Part shown: positions 63,252-64,000 of the stretch, piece after piece
Numbering within the stretch: position 1 is the first letter of the stretch
Layout: the number at the start of each line of letters is the position of its first letter
DNA from: Shewanella putrefaciens
GTDB taxonomy: Bacteria; Pseudomonadota; Gammaproteobacteria; Enterobacterales; Shewanellaceae
NCBI RefSeq assembly: GCF_016406305.1
Contig: NZ_CP066369.1
Coordinates: forward strand, 2,560,501-2,624,500
Length of the DNA: 64,000 nucleotides
Direction: 5' to 3'
Made by a program: the position numbers and the translations under genes
The notes under the pieces: generated by a model
What the model was told of the DNA's origin: nothing
Databases searched by the model: none
Seen by the model: the letters and a program-made list of their open reading frames with translations, nothing else

Positions 63252-64000
63252 ATGGCTGATTTAAGAGCCAAATTAGAATTACCAGGGAACGACTCGATAG
63301 AATTGCCAGTAAAGCAGGGAACCGCTGGTTTTGACGTAATCGACATCAGTAAACTTGGCAGCAAAGGTTACTTTACTTTTGATCCAGGTTTTCTCGCGAC
63401 AGCCTCCTGTGAATCTGCAATTACCTATATCGATGGCGATCAAGGTATATTGTTACACCGTGGCTATCCAATTGAGCAACTCGCCGTTGACTCCGATTAC
63501 CTAGACCTGTGTTATTTGCTGCTTTACGGTGAACTGCCGACGCCAGAGCAATATGCTGAGTTTGTACATACAGTCAAAAACCACACTATGGTCCATGAGC
63601 AACTAGCCTTCTTCTTTAGAGGCTTCCGTCGTGATGCTCATCCTATGGCGATGTTATGTGGTGTGACGGGTGCATTGTCTGCATTTTATCAAGACTCACT
63701 CGATGTCAACGATCCGCACCACCGCGAAATCGCCGCTTATCGCCTAGTCTCCAAGATGCCAACGATTGCCGCTATGTGCTACAAGTATTCCTCAGGCCAG
63801 CCATTCGTTTACCCACGCAATGACTTAAGCTATGCGGGCAACTTCTTAAGCATGATGTTTGCTGTGCCATGCGAAGAGTACAAAGTTAACCCAATCGTTG
63901 AACGTGCGATGGACAGGATCTTCATTCTGCATGCGGATCATGAGCAAAACGCATCAACTTCAACCGTACGTTTAGCGGGTTCTTCAGGGGCAAACCCATT
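63252..64000 (+). CDS. gltA: Citrate synthase, C-terminus cut by window edge
   Basis: Type II citrate synthase condensing acetyl-CoA and oxaloacetate. 249 codons are visible from ATG 63252 (AAGGAGAACGGGG upstream) to the window end; the full protein is about 427 residues. Matches include [44 protein letters not shown] and the active-site region [26 protein letters not shown] with the catalytic His. It is divergent from sdhC. Confidence 0.98.
   Translation, partial: MADLRAKLELPGNDSIELPVKQGTAGFDVIDISKLGSKGYFTFDPGFLATASCESAITYIDGDQGILLHRGYPIEQLAVDSDYLDLCYLLLYGELPTPEQYAEFVHTVKNHTMVHEQLAFFFRGFRRDAHPMAMLCGVTGALSAFYQDSLDVNDPHHREIAAYRLVSKMPTIAAMCYKYSSGQPFVYPRNDLSYAGNFLSMMFAVPCEEYKVNPIVERAMDRIFILHADHEQNASTSTVRLAGSSGANP

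Overview
The window is a stretch of gammaproteobacterial core chromosome, most likely Shewanella. The evidence is protein-level resemblance (monomeric NADP isocitrate dehydrogenase, leucine dehydrogenase, YdiJ-type FAD/Fe-S oxidase, DUF4826 and DUF1285 proteins, an Ig-like lipoprotein) plus gene neighbourhoods shared with enterics (cspD/clpS-clpA-infA-aat, icd/rluE-nudJ-mnmA-hflD-purB, ppsA/ppsR-aroH, gltA/sdhCDAB-sucABCD). No database search was run. I found no prophage, insertion sequence, integron, CRISPR array, rRNA or tRNA gene.

Layout. 1-5 kb: uridine kinase (cut by the left edge), the Fe-S carrier ApbC, methionyl-tRNA synthetase and an AEC-family permease. 5-11.3 kb: a Nif3-like protein, a glycine-zipper envelope protein, and the N-end-rule and protein-quality genes aat, bpt, infA, clpA, clpS and cspD. 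Aat and Bpt add N-terminal degrons, ClpS reads them and ClpAP degrades the substrate, so most of this pathway lies within 5 kb. 11.4-20.6 kb: isocitrate dehydrogenase, then rluE, nudJ, mnmA, hflD, purB and the ribosomal oxygenase roxA. 20.6-23.5 kb: leucine dehydrogenase with a LiuR-like operator and a terminator-like leader hairpin, a small tail-anchored protein, a MarR regulator and a DUF1285 protein. 23.6-32.8 kb: YdiJ-type dehydrogenase, PEP synthase with its divergent regulator PpsR, DAHP synthase, a thioesterase and an orphan NarL-type response regulator. 32.9-39.3 kb: CysB, a membrane-anchored coiled-coil protein, topoisomerase I and AstB. 39.4-46.8 kb: a large Ig-like repeat lipoprotein, a dicarboxylate/glutamate symporter, a small membrane protein, a PhoP/PhoQ-type pair and a 2OG-Fe(II) oxygenase. 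46.9-52.8 kb: an HD-GYP protein, CorA, a small membrane protein, a PNK-like kinase overlapping the sirtuin CobB, Fur, a GNAT acetyltransferase and Rnk. 53.2-64 kb: the TCA block sucD-C-B-A and sdhB-A-D-C on the minus strand, divergent from gltA (cut by the right edge).

Together the genes give a housekeeping picture: TCA cycle (gltA, icd, sdh, suc), gluconeogenic PEP supply (ppsA/ppsR) feeding aromatic synthesis (aroH), and translation and tRNA modification. CobB retains the Tyr/Arg pair linked to lysine desuccinylation and lies about 2 kb from the succinyl-CoA enzymes. I see no convincing new multi-gene system. The most interesting signals are small: a terminator hairpin ending 7 nt before the roxA start, a terminator-like hairpin in the leader of leucine dehydrogenase, a long dyad over the aroH promoter, a perfect palindrome upstream of cysB, an unusual H-box in the PhoQ-like kinase, and calcium-loop-like motifs in the Ig-like lipoprotein.
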